From Terasakiella pusilla DSM 6293 (GTDB lineage: Bacteria; Pseudomonadota; Alphaproteobacteria; Rhodospirillales; Terasakiellaceae): 64,000 nt of DNA. Within the stretch, counting starts at the first letter, position 1, and the number at the start of each line of letters is the position of its first letter. Both the position numbers and the translations under genes were made by a program. The stretch is taken from NCBI RefSeq assembly GCF_000688235.1, contig NZ_JHYO01000002.1, positions 62,001 to 126,000 on the forward strand. The letters are read 5' to 3'. The notes under the pieces are model-generated. The model saw only the letters and a program-made list of their open reading frames with translations, did not search any database and was not told the origin of the DNA. Below, piece by piece: positions 53,374 through 61,589 of this stretch.

Positions 53374-54601
53374 GGATCGCGTTACGTCACCTAAATGCCA
53401 AGGACGAACAGTTGTGGTGTTGGCCTTGAAGGATTTTCTGTTTGAATGGAAAATTTCGATCTGTTTGATTTTAGCTTTGGCGGCAGTGTTGACCCCTTTG
53501 CTTGTTTTATTCGGGTTAAAGACCGGTATTGTCACGACCATGACGGATCGCTTGAAATCGGACCCGTACACCTTGGAAGTTAAAATTGTGGGGAATGGCC
53601 ATTTTAAGGAAGAAGATATTACGGGTCTGAGAAATAGATCCGATGTCTTGTTTGCCATTGCAAAAACCCGCACATTGGGCGCGACATTTGTTGTTTTTAA
53701 ACGTGATATGAGCGCTGTTTCCGGGATTGAACTTGTCCCGACAGCAACAGATGATCCCCTTTTAGAAGGGGCGGTGCCACCGCTTGACGACCAGAGCGTC
53801 TACGTAAGCCACACATTGGCGAAGAAGCTGGCGGTGTCGGCTGGCGACCCTTTACCAGTGATGGTCACGCGCCGACTGGATGGGCAACAGCAGGCAGTTC
53901 GACTGACGATGAAGGTGCAAGGGGTCTTGAGCGAAGCGGCGTATCAACGTGATGCGGCCTTTGTGACTTTGGCGTTTTTACTGGCGGTCGAAGAATATAA
54001 AGATGGTTTCTCCGTCCCGGCCTTTGGCTGGGAAGGGAATGGGGCACGAAGCAACGAAAGAGATTATGCGGGCATCCGGCTTTATGCAAAAGGTCTTGAG
54101 GATGTACAGGTCTTAGCGGATGAATTGAGACGGCAGGGGTTGGAAGTGAGAACCCGTGCCAAAGAAATTGAAACCGTAAGATCGATTGATCGTGTTTTAA
54201 GCCGCTTGTTTTTGATCATCGCCAGTATTGGGATTACGGGATATGCATTGTCTTTGGCAGCAAGCCTATGGGCAAGTGTCGAGCGTAAACGTAAGGATTT
54301 ATCATTGATGCGTTTGTTGGGGTATAGCGCCAAGGCGATCGTGATTTTTCCCATCATACAAGCGGCGTTGGTGGCTTTTTTGGGGGCGGTGTTGTCCATT
54401 GGTCTTTACAAAATTATTGAATATTATTTAAACACCACTTTGTCGGAAAGTTTGGTCGCAGATGAGCTGGCAAGCCGCTTGACTCTCGAAACTTATGGTT
54501 ACACAATTATACTTACTTTAGGTTTATCTTTGTTTTCTGCATTTGTCGGTGCTGTGCGTGCTACGCATATTGATCCTGCGGAAAGTTTGCGTGAAGTATG
54601 A
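53366..54601 (+). CDS. TagS-like ABC transporter permease (MacB/FtsX topology)
   Basis: A 411-residue permease. One membrane helix near the N terminus (about 28-50) is followed by a large periplasmic domain (about 50-280). Three helices at the C terminus include the conserved RKRKDLSLMRLLGYSAKAI cytoplasmic loop and an ATHIDPAESLREV ending. This is the MacB/LolC layout that converts ATP hydrolysis into periplasmic movement rather than transport across the membrane. It is partner of the preceding ATPase; TagTS in Pseudomonas is required for PpkA signalling. Confidence 0.84.
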   Translation: MGKDRVTSPKCQGRTVVVLALKDFLFEWKISICLILALAAVLTPLLVLFGLKTGIVTTMTDRLKSDPYTLEVKIVGNGHFKEEDITGLRNRSDVLFAIAKTRTLGATFVVFKRDMSAVSGIELVPTATDDPLLEGAVPPLDDQSVYVSHTLAKKLAVSAGDPLPVMVTRRLDGQQQAVRLTMKVQGVLSEAAYQRDAAFVTLAFLLAVEEYKDGFSVPAFGWEGNGARSNERDYAGIRLYAKGLEDVQVLADELRRQGLEVRTRAKEIETVRSIDRVLSRLFLIIASIGITGYALSLAASLWASVERKRKDLSLMRLLGYSAKAIVIFPIIQAALVAFLGAVLSIGLYKIIEYYLNTTLSESLVADELASRLTLETYGYTIILTLGLSLFSAFVGAVRATHIDPAESLREV

Positions 54602-54627
54602 TGGTGTTTATAAGGGGATAACATCAT

Positions 54628-56235
54628 ATGGAATTGTTACATTTCAAATCTATGGCTCGGTCTCTGTCGGGTCTTGCCACGCTATTGGTATTTTTGGGCA
54701 CATCTGTGGCTCAGGCAGAAGATGTAAAGCCGTGGAATGAAAAGCTTTATAATCCGCAAACCAGTGAGGGGGATGTTGTCCTTCCCATGCCGTGCGGGGG
54801 GGCGATGGTTTTTCGCAAGGTTGTTATCCCCCAACAGAGCGTGGTGGATGATTATAAAATTACCCTTGGCGGCTCTGATGAGAATGTGGGCTATGCCGAA
54901 AGCCCTTATGTAACTTACATCGCGGGGGCCTTTTCTGGTCAAGCCGATGAGTGGTATTATCTGATTAGTAAATATGAGGTCATGTCTGCGCAGTATGATG
55001 CGTTAAGTGACAAATGCCCCAAACCTGTGATGCCCGGACGTTTACCGAAGGTGAATATTTCCTGGATGCAAGCGATGAGCTTTGCTGAAAATTATTCAGA
55101 TTGGTTAGTTAAAAATGCACCGGATAAATTACCGAAAGAAGATGGATCTTACGGGTATTTAAGACTGCCAAGTGACATTGAATGGGAGTTCGCAGCACGC
55201 GGTGGTATTAATGTTGAGAAAGCAGACTTTCAAGAACGCCTCTTCCCGATGGAAGAAGGATTGGCGCGGTATGCTTGGTTTCAGGGGACCAAATCTGCGA
55301 ACGGTAAGTTGCAACTTGCCGGTCTGTTGAAGCCTAACCCCCTCGGATTGCATGATGTGTTGGGGAATGCAGACGAGATGACCGTCAACTTGTTCCAGTT
55401 AAACAAACTTGACCGTCCGCATGGTCAGGCCGGTGGCTATTCTGTTCGCGGTGGAAACTATTTTACGTCACAGGAAAGTATGCGGACTTCCTATCGTGTT
55501 GAGCAGTCCTTTATGACGGATAAGGGGGCGCGTAAAAGTAAGACAACAGGTTTTCGCTTGGTCCTGACTGGCCCTGTTGTAACCTCAAAAGAACGTTTGG
55601 CTGAAATCCAGAAAGAGTGGGAGAGATTGGGCTCGGCACAACCGGCAGCGCCTGTCGCCAAGGCGGTGAGTATCGGGGAGAAGGTGTCGGATGATCCAAT
55701 AGTCGAACTGGGGGCAATCATCAAAGAAATTACGGATGACAACGCCAAGAAACGGCTAAATGATGTTCGTCTGGCCATGCGTTCGTCTATTCAGGCGCGT
55801 GATCTGCAACGCTCCGAAGCGGCGAAAGCAGCGCTTAGGCTTGGGGCGTTCCTGGGGGGGAAGATCAAAGGAGATGCAATCGCGGTTCAGACGTTGGGCG
55901 ACTTTATCAAAGAGCGTAAAAAACGTCAGGAGGAAAGCGGGCAGAAAGATCGCTACTTGGCGGCGAGAGAAGAAAAGTTAAATGAAGAACGCCGCATTCT
56001 GGACGAAAATTTGAGTTTTTACGCGTATAACGTCATTACCACAGCAGATAACTATGAACAAAGCCTGTTGGAGAAGCAGTTGAAATCTGTATCTGTCGAG
56101 GCAAAAGGTCGGGGGGCGGATACGACCATACCGAAGGCGGCTCTGTTTTTGCAGCATGCTCTGTTTTACCAACGCACGATGCAGGTTAAAAAAGGGCCGT
56201 GGCTGGACGATTGGGTGAAGTTAGAAATTGAATAA
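54628..56235 (+). CDS. TagR-like periplasmic FGE-sulfatase (SUMF1) domain protein with extra C-terminal helical region
   Basis: A 535-residue exported protein with a signal peptide ending about residue 31 (VAQAE). An FGE/SUMF1 fold occupies about 50-315: PMPCGGAMVFRKVVIPQQ, YYLISKYEVMSAQYDAL, MQAMSFAENYSDWL, YLRLPSDIEWEFAARGG, LGNADEMTVNLFQ and SVRGGNYFTSQESMRTSYR. A long helical tail of about 200 residues with DDNAKKRLNDVRLAMRSSIQ and coiled-coil character follows. T6SS TagR binds the periplasmic part of PpkA and promotes its activation. The tail is beyond the SUMF1 fold and may contact the coiled-coil lipoproteins encoded next. Confidence 0.85.
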   Translation: MELLHFKSMARSLSGLATLLVFLGTSVAQAEDVKPWNEKLYNPQTSEGDVVLPMPCGGAMVFRKVVIPQQSVVDDYKITLGGSDENVGYAESPYVTYIAGAFSGQADEWYYLISKYEVMSAQYDALSDKCPKPVMPGRLPKVNISWMQAMSFAENYSDWLVKNAPDKLPKEDGSYGYLRLPSDIEWEFAARGGINVEKADFQERLFPMEEGLARYAWFQGTKSANGKLQLAGLLKPNPLGLHDVLGNADEMTVNLFQLNKLDRPHGQAGGYSVRGGNYFTSQESMRTSYRVEQSFMTDKGARKSKTTGFRLVLTGPVVTSKERLAEIQKEWERLGSAQPAAPVAKAVSIGEKVSDDPIVELGAIIKEITDDNAKKRLNDVRLAMRSSIQARDLQRSEAAKAALRLGAFLGGKIKGDAIAVQTLGDFIKERKKRQEESGQKDRYLAAREEKLNEERRILDENLSFYAYNVITTADNYEQSLLEKQLKSVSVEAKGRGADTTIPKAALFLQHALFYQRTMQVKKGPWLDDWVKLEIE

Positions 56236-56264
56236 AAATTTATTTTGAGATTTGGAGTGAAACA

Positions 56265-56990
56265 ATGCTTATCAACCTAAAAGAAAATTGCAGACGTGGG
56301 GTTGCTGCTGTTTTGATCAGTGCCTTTATGGTGACGGGGTGTGTGACCACGGGCGGGACAAGCAATGCTAACCTGAGCCCCGCAGAACAGAAGTTGCGTG
56401 AGCAAAATAGCCAGATGACGTCGAATGTGGCGACCGGGGCGGCTTTGGGGGCGTTGGCTGGAGGACTGCTTGCGCTTGTATCGGGAAATCGTAAAAACGC
56501 CATCGGCTATGCAGCAGCAGGGGCCGTGATGGGCGGTGCCAGTGGCTATTATGTGACCAAGCGCCAGCAACAATACGCATCTGAAGAACAACGGCTTGAT
56601 TCTATGATTGCAGACGCGCAGACGTCCAATGCACAAGCAAAAGAAATGGCTGATACGGCCCGCGCGGTTATCAAAGAAGATATGAGCCGCATTGATCAAA
56701 TTGAAAAAGAACTGGCTTCGGGTAAGATTACACAGCAAACAGCAACGCAGCGATTGGCGTTGGTCGATGACAATGCAAAACTGCTGGAAAGCAATATTGC
56801 GGCGCTTAAAAAGCAACATGAACAATATCAGGTCGCCTCACAAGAACTTGCCAAACGCAATGATGTAAGCCCACAGACCCTGAGTTCCTATAATGTTGAA
56901 GTCGCCCGTATTCAGGATCAAATTGCAATGATGGAAGAGGAACTGGATGTCCTTATGGATCGCCGCGGCGGTATGCAAGGGTTAGGTTGA
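56265..56990 (+). CDS. lipoprotein with glycine-zipper and coiled-coil region (TagQ position)
   Basis: A 241-residue protein with lipobox MVTGC at residues 23-27 and no Asp after the Cys, so probably sorted to the outer membrane. A Gly/Ala-rich zipper follows (GAALGALAGGLLALVSG, AAAGAVMGGASGYYV), then about 150 residues of helix/coiled coil. In Pseudomonas the lipoprotein TagQ holds TagR at the outer membrane; this gene and the next fill the same place after the TagR-like gene. It has GGAG upstream and a 29-bp gap. Confidence 0.78.
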   Translation: MLINLKENCRRGVAAVLISAFMVTGCVTTGGTSNANLSPAEQKLREQNSQMTSNVATGAALGALAGGLLALVSGNRKNAIGYAAAGAVMGGASGYYVTKRQQQYASEEQRLDSMIADAQTSNAQAKEMADTARAVIKEDMSRIDQIEKELASGKITQQTATQRLALVDDNAKLLESNIAALKKQHEQYQVASQELAKRNDVSPQTLSSYNVEVARIQDQIAMMEEELDVLMDRRGGMQGLG

Positions 56991-56995
56991 TAAAG

Positions 56996-57490
56996 ATGAA
57001 AAAATCACTTTCACACGTCACGGGCATGGCCGTGTTATCTATAGGCTTGGCAGCCTGTCAGACGTCGTCGGATCCGGCGAAAGGAAACTTGTTTGACGGC
57101 ATTGCCGGTTTGACTTCCGGTAGCTATGACAGACGGATTGAGGAGCGTGAAACCTCTTTGCAGGATGAACAAGATAAATCGATTGCTTTGCGTCGAGAAA
57201 ACGAACGTTTGTCTGCACAGAAGACTGCAACGTCCGCACGATTAAATAAGCTGGAGCAGGACTATGTGGTCCTGCAAAATGATCTGAAGGTCATGGCGCA
57301 GAAAATAGCGGCGGCAGAAGGGGATAATCAGTTACTTGAAGACCGTTTGAAACAATTGCAGCAGCAGATGAAGCTGGCAAAAAGTGATACGTTTTCAGAT
57401 GAAGCAACACGCGAAAAGAAGCTTGAGGCGCTGTTAAAGCGTAGAGAGCAACTTGAACAGGATATTGATATGATGGTGCAAGGGCGCTAG
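56996..57490 (+). CDS. coiled-coil lipoprotein (TagQ position)
   Basis: A 164-residue lipoprotein: lipobox LAAC (Cys about residue 20), a short linker, then an almost unbroken coiled coil (about 45-160, LRRENERLSAQKTATSARLN onward). A TTG at 56987 overlapping the previous gene is possible, but ATG 56996 fits better. It is the last gene of the srf-tag operon, just before a bidirectional terminator. No family recognised; by place and build it may pair with the preceding lipoprotein and with the helical tail of the TagR-like protein. Confidence 0.75.
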   Translation: MKKSLSHVTGMAVLSIGLAACQTSSDPAKGNLFDGIAGLTSGSYDRRIEERETSLQDEQDKSIALRRENERLSAQKTATSARLNKLEQDYVVLQNDLKVMAQKIAAAEGDNQLLEDRLKQLQQQMKLAKSDTFSDEATREKKLEALLKRREQLEQDIDMMVQGR

Positions 57491-57510
57491 GTCATACAAA
57501 TCACAACTAA

Positions 57511-57548
57511 GAAAAAGGCTTTTGGTATGGATCCAAAAGCCTTTTTTT
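57511..57548. terminator. bidirectional intrinsic terminator closing the srf-tag operon
   Basis: AAAAAGGCTTTTGG and CCAAAAGCCTTTTTTT form a long stem around TATGGAT, with an A run before and a T run after, so it serves both the plus-strand operon and the convergent protease gene. Confidence 0.85.
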
Positions 57549-57552
57549 ATAG

Positions 57553-58611
57553 CTAACTTTCACAGGAGGTTTGCTGTGTGGTGGGTTGAATGTTGTGTTT
57601 TCTTAGAAATTCCAAGAGGTGCTTTGTGGAGAGGGCGTATTTGGCACCGCCACCGCTTCCCGCACCGAAAGTGTTGACGCCCACAACACGCCCGCAATTG
57701 TCAATCAAAGGACCACCGCTGTTGCCGGGTGAAATTTCGGCGGAATGCGCGATGGTATTGGTGCCGCCAATGTCTTGGGGCAGTGACATAACTTCACCTT
57801 TGGAGAAGACAATAGACGGCATGGCGGAGAGATCACCGCTTAACAAGCGCTTGAAATTGTTATCCCGTCCCAAAAACTGGCCGGGAAATCCAGCGGCGAT
57901 GATGGGCTGAAGTTCCTGAACCTGTGTCGTAATGGGCAAAATCGTTTGAGATTTATAATTGCTGATTTTAACCAGGGCAAAGTCTGCTTGACCGATGGCA
58001 TGTGACTTTGTTGCGGCGATAACTTGACCGGAATAGAGTGTCCCAAGCGCTTTACCAACGATCCCGACTTTGCCATCACTATCGTTGGCGACAACATGGC
58101 GATTGGTGACAATGATGTCAGGCGTTACAAAAAAACCTGATCCGGTTCCGTCACCAGATAAAATGATAACGGTTGTTTGATTGAGGGTTGTGGCAATATC
58201 CTGGCGCGACAGTGTCTTATTGGATTGTTCTTTATGTTCCGTCAGCTGGGCCGGTTCCTCTGTCTTGGCAGGGGGTGGCGCTGTGTTTTGTGCGGTGTTT
58301 GTGGCTGCCGATTCTGCGGGCAGTTCTTGCAATGTGGTTGTAGTATGTTCACTTGGCAAGGCACCGGGGGGCTGGGGGCGAGGTTCAGCCAAGAGGGCAG
58401 CGGCTGCTTGAGGATCCTGACAGACGTCGCCCATGAGCAGGGCACGTATCTTCTGGGCTCTTGCTTCCATAGCTTGATTGTAAGAGATATTTTCGGAATG
58501 CGAGGAGATATCTTGGGCGAGACCATGGGATGCAGTGAGCAAGCTGCTTCCAAGTACGGCGCTGATAAACAGGAGGCGTTTCTTTTTTATGAGTGTTCTT
58601 TGCATTTCTGC
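57553..58611 (-). CDS. exported trypsin-like serine protease
   Basis: A 352-residue protein with an N-terminal signal peptide (KKKRLLFISAVLGSSLLTAS, cut near LAQ). A Pro/Thr/Glu-rich spacer (about 60-140) precedes a trypsin fold with the catalytic triad: His in VTNRHVV, Asp in IGQADFALVKI and Ser in SPGNSGGPLID. It lacks PDZ domains, unlike DegP. Starts at 58629, 58611 or 58602 are possible and none has a clear ribosome site. It is convergent with the srf-tag operon across a shared terminator; a functional tie to it is suggested by position only. Confidence 0.8.
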   Translation of the reverse strand, partial: AEMQRTLIKKKRLLFISAVLGSSLLTASHGLAQDISSHSENISYNQAMEARAQKIRALLMGDVCQDPQAAAALLAEPRPQPPGALPSEHTTTTLQELPAESAATNTAQNTAPPPAKTEEPAQLTEHKEQSNKTLSRQDIATTLNQTTVIILSGDGTGSGFFVTPDIIVTNRHVVANDSDGKVGIVGKALGTLYSGQVIAATKSHAIGQADFALVKISNYKSQTILPITTQVQELQPIIAAGFPGQFLGRDNNFKRLLSGDLSAMPSIVFSKGEVMSLPQDIGGTNTIAHSAEISPGNSGGPLIDNCGRVVGVNTFGAGSGGGAKYALSTKHLLEFLRKHNIQPTTQQTSCES

Positions 58612-58638
58612 CATGATCATTGCTCGCATAGGTGAAAC

Positions 58639-58735
58639 TATATCAGAAAAACTATCCTGATATATCTAGCAACTTTTAGGACACTAAAGAAGCCTCAATT
58701 GAGCGAGAGGGCATTGATTTTTATCTGATATCAGA
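58639..58735. promoter_or_regulatory. cluster of CTGATA/TATCAG half-sites upstream of the protease gene
   Basis: An inverted repeat TATATCAG (58639-58646) / CTGATATA (58657-58664) with a 10-nt spacer lies just before the protease start. A perfect 12-bp palindrome TCTGATATCAGA (58724-58735) lies 60 bp further out. The shared half-site suggests one regulator; its identity is unknown. Confidence 0.35.
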
Positions 58736-58822
58736 AGTTTGGTTCTTCTTTTTTTATGATCCGGCTTATCGGCCGGTTGTGTCGGTGGTGCACACGGGTA
58801 GGGTCCAGTAATCCGCTTTCCG

Positions 58823-59455
58823 TTACTTAGAGAGAAACCCTTGGACCTTGGTCGTTACGTCTTTGATGATTTGGTTGGCTTCGGGAAGGTGTTTTTCGTG
58901 CATTTCAATTTTTAGAGTTAAGCCGGGACGGATAGAGAGGGTGGTTGAGCACATGGGGGAGCGCTGGGTGCCTATCTTTGGGCAAATGAAAGTCAGCTTG
59001 TGCGCTTGATGAATGAGAACTTCCAATCTTTGAGGCTGCTGCGGATGGGAGCAGACCTTGAAATCTTGCCAGTTTTTAAGACAGGAGGTCAGCCCTTCTT
59101 CCCCGAAGGCGGTCTGGATAGGCGCGGTGGTGTTTAGAATATCGAACGACACTTTGTATTTCAGGCCCGGCCCGCCTTCGTAAAAGATTTTGGTTTCCTC
59201 GCTATAAGGCGCCAGATCGGGGAGGGTGGCGACCATGTGGATGGCTTGGTCAACCTGTCCCGTCCAGTTTGGCTTGTACCAGAGATAGGCTTTGGGGATG
59301 TCAAAATGATGGTCCCCTATAGTCAGGGGCACAGGCGTCAGGTCCGTTGTGTTGCCAATGTCATCTAGATCAGGCAGCAGAAACGGGGTGATAAGGGCCA
59401 GCATTAACAACAGGCTCATGGTGCCCAAGGCGTATAATATCCGATTTTTTGACAT
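58823..59455 (-). CDS. membrane-anchored periplasmic protein of unknown function
   Basis: I do not recognise the family. The 210-residue product has one N-terminal membrane helix (ILYALGTMSLLLMLALITPFL). A beta-rich periplasmic domain with four Cys follows (LTSCLKNW, FKVCSHP, LTFICPK, SPMCSTT), likely two disulfides. An ATG four codons earlier at 59467 is an alternative start. It is divergent from norC and shares no operon with the protease gene, which lies 210 bp downstream. Confidence 0.7.
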   Translation of the reverse strand: MSKNRILYALGTMSLLLMLALITPFLLPDLDDIGNTTDLTPVPLTIGDHHFDIPKAYLWYKPNWTGQVDQAIHMVATLPDLAPYSEETKIFYEGGPGLKYKVSFDILNTTAPIQTAFGEEGLTSCLKNWQDFKVCSHPQQPQRLEVLIHQAHKLTFICPKIGTQRSPMCSTTLSIRPGLTLKIEMHEKHLPEANQIIKDVTTKVQGFLSK

Positions 59456-59517
59456 AGCTATTCTCATCTTCGAAACAGGACGGTTGAGAGACTATATGGC
59501 GTCTTTGCCGGAAAATA

Positions 59518-59533
59518 CTTGGCTTCGGTCAAG
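59518..59533 (+). promoter_or_regulatory. upstream FNR/DNR/NnrR-type box of the nor operon
   Basis: CTTGGC-TTCG-GTCAAG, an imperfect palindrome with the TTG-N8-CAA layout of Crp/Fnr-family nitric oxide regulators, 139 bp before the norC ATG. It may serve norC or the divergent gene. Confidence 0.5.
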
Positions 59534-59568
59534 TGTGGGTCATGCCAAAGTATGATTTTTCACACCCA

Positions 59569-59610
59569 TTGACCAACCTCAATTATCTTATCAAATCACT
59601 CAGGTAATTT
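59569..59610 (+). promoter_or_regulatory. nor promoter with DNR/NnrR-type box
   Basis: TTGAC-CAAC-CTCAA (59569-59582) has one mismatch to a TTGAC-N4-GTCAA Fnr-type site. A -10-like TAATTT at 59605-59610 puts the box centre at about -41.5 from a start near 59617, the class II activation position. Activation by nitric oxide or low oxygen is expected. Confidence 0.55.
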
Positions 59611-59672
59611 TCAGGAATACATCGTATCGGGTTTCCTTTTGGGGGCGATACCGAATTTTTTTGGAGATTATC

Positions 59673-60125
59673 ATGCAAGAGCGCTTAACGATCAGCGCCG
59701 CTCGAAATATCTTTTTTGGGGGCACAATTTTCTTCTTTGCTGTCTTTGCGTTGTTGGTGGTGCAATCTGTCTATTTTGTCACAGATACATCTTCCAACCC
59801 GGAAGGGATCAGCGAAGAAGTCGCCTTGGGCAAAGAAGTCTGGGAGCGGCATTCCTGTATTAACTGCCACACGTTGCTGGGGGAAGGGGCGTATTATGCG
59901 CCGGAACTGGGCAATGTTTGGGTCCGTCGCGGCGGGAGAGACGATGCCGAAGGGGCATCTGATTTCATTAAAGAATGGATCAAGTCACAGCCGACGGGCA
60001 TCGAAGGCCGTCGCCAGATGCCGCATTACGACCTCACTGAAGAAGAGTTGGAAGGTCTCGTTCAATTTTTCAAATGGACCAGTGAAATCAATACCCAGAA
60101 CTGGCCGCCAAACGATGCCGGTTAA
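59673..60125 (+). CDS. norC: nitric oxide reductase cytochrome c subunit
   Basis: A 150-residue membrane-anchored cytochrome c: an N-terminal helix (IFFFAVFALLVVQSVYFV), the haem motif CINCH with LLGEGAYYAPELGNVW after it, and a Met ligand in RRQMPHY. It passes electrons to NorB, which reduces two NO to N2O. ATG 59673 has GGAGA upstream; the frame opens four codons earlier. It is first gene of norCBQD, 26 bp before norB. Confidence 0.95.
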   Translation: MQERLTISAARNIFFGGTIFFFAVFALLVVQSVYFVTDTSSNPEGISEEVALGKEVWERHSCINCHTLLGEGAYYAPELGNVWVRRGGRDDAEGASDFIKEWIKSQPTGIEGRRQMPHYDLTEEELEGLVQFFKWTSEINTQNWPPNDAG

Positions 60126-60151
60126 GTCCCAGCTTGGGTGAGGAGTAGAGT

Positions 60152-61492
60152 ATGAAATATCAATCTCAAAAAGTCGCTATATATTATTTTTATGGCGCAA
60201 TGGCCCTGTTTATCGCGCAGGTTTTAGGCGGTCTTTTAGCCGGTACGGTTTATGTGATGCCGAACCTTCTGTCGGAACTGGTGCCGTTTAATGTCATTCG
60301 TATGATCCACACAAATGCGTTGATCGTCTGGTTGTTGATGGGCTTTATGGGGGCAGCTTATTATCTGGTCCCGGAAGAGTCGGAAACGGAACTTTATAGT
60401 ACCAAGCTTGCGATCATCCAGTTTTGGCTGTTTTTAATCGGGGCGGCGGCGGCTGTGATCGGCTATTTGTTTGGCATTCATGGCGGTCGGGAATTTTTGG
60501 AACAACCTCTGTGGATCAAGGTTGCGATTGTCATTGTCGCCTTGATGTTCCTGTTCAACCTGTCCATGACGATCCTGAAGGGGCGCAAGACTGCCGTCTC
60601 CTTGGTGCTGATTGTGGCGCTGTGGGGGGTGGCCATCTTCTTCCTGTTTGCTTTTTACAATCCGACAAATCTTGTGCTGGATAAAATGTTCTGGTGGTGG
60701 GTTGTCCATTTGTGGGTCGAAGGTGTGTGGGAATTGGTCATGGCGTCTATTCTGGCCTTCCTGATGATCAAACTGACCGGTGTGGACCGCGAAATTGTTG
60801 AAAAATGGCTTTACCTGATTGTATCCCTGACGCTGTTTACCGGCATCTTGGGGACGGGGCACCATTATTACTGGATCGGGACACCGGGATACTGGCAATG
60901 GATCGGGTCCATCTTCTCCACGCTGGAAGTTGTGCCGTTCTTCGCCATGGTCGTCTTTACGTTCTACATGGTGTGGAAGGGCGGTCGCTCTCACCCTAAT
61001 AAAGCAGCCTTGCTGTGGTCTTTGGGCTGCGCTGTCTTTGCCTTTTTCGGGGCGGGTGTATGGGGCTTTTTGCACACCTTGTCGTCGATCAACTACTACA
61101 CCCACGGGACACAAATTACCGCTGCCCATGGTCACTTGGCGTTCTATGGGGCCTATGTGATGGTCAATATCGCGATCATGACCTATGCGCTGCCAAACCT
61201 GTTGGGACGTGCGCCTTATAAGCAGACGCTCAATATGTGGGGCTTCTGGATTGCCTCCAGCGGCATGGCCTTTATGACCTTTGTGTTGACCTTTGCCGGT
61301 GTTGTTCAAACTCATCTGCAACGGGTGCTGGGGCAGGACTTCATGGAAGTTCAGGAACAAGTCGATCTGTTTTATTGGATGCGGTTAGGCTCCGGTGTTG
61401 TGGTTGTCCTTGGCGTCTTGATTATTGTGGTTTCTCTTGCACTTCCCGGTAAAGAGAAAAGCCCAAGTGCTGTAGCTCAAGCAGCCGAATAG
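60152..61492 (+). CDS. norB: nitric oxide reductase catalytic subunit
   Basis: A 446-residue protein of the haem-copper oxidase superfamily with 12 membrane helices. Conserved His and Glu residues of the di-haem/non-haem iron site are seen in IRMIHTNALIVWLL, HLWVEGVWELVMAS, GTGHHYYWIGTP and ITAAHGHLAFYGAY. Together with NorC it forms the cNOR complex in the inner membrane. The length is usual for the family. Confidence 0.96.
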   Translation: MKYQSQKVAIYYFYGAMALFIAQVLGGLLAGTVYVMPNLLSELVPFNVIRMIHTNALIVWLLMGFMGAAYYLVPEESETELYSTKLAIIQFWLFLIGAAAAVIGYLFGIHGGREFLEQPLWIKVAIVIVALMFLFNLSMTILKGRKTAVSLVLIVALWGVAIFFLFAFYNPTNLVLDKMFWWWVVHLWVEGVWELVMASILAFLMIKLTGVDREIVEKWLYLIVSLTLFTGILGTGHHYYWIGTPGYWQWIGSIFSTLEVVPFFAMVVFTFYMVWKGGRSHPNKAALLWSLGCAVFAFFGAGVWGFLHTLSSINYYTHGTQITAAHGHLAFYGAYVMVNIAIMTYALPNLLGRAPYKQTLNMWGFWIASSGMAFMTFVLTFAGVVQTHLQRVLGQDFMEVQEQVDLFYWMRLGSGVVVVLGVLIIVVSLALPGKEKSPSAVAQAAE

Positions 61493-61589
61493 ATAAAAGC
61501 CGACTCTACGGGCCGGGGTGGACGATTGATCCCGGCCTTTTTTTTCAAAATCTCATTTATCCATTTTCTCAAAAATAAAGTTTAAAGCC

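Noticed and set aside
39143..58629. A type VI secretion cluster
   Set aside because: PpkA- and Tag-like genes are present, but no Tss structural gene, Hcp, VgrG, ClpV, Fha, kinase or phosphatase gene is in the window.
60434..61360. Antisense open frame of 308 codons over norB
   Set aside because: Shadow of norB; Gln/His/Arg-rich composition and no motif.
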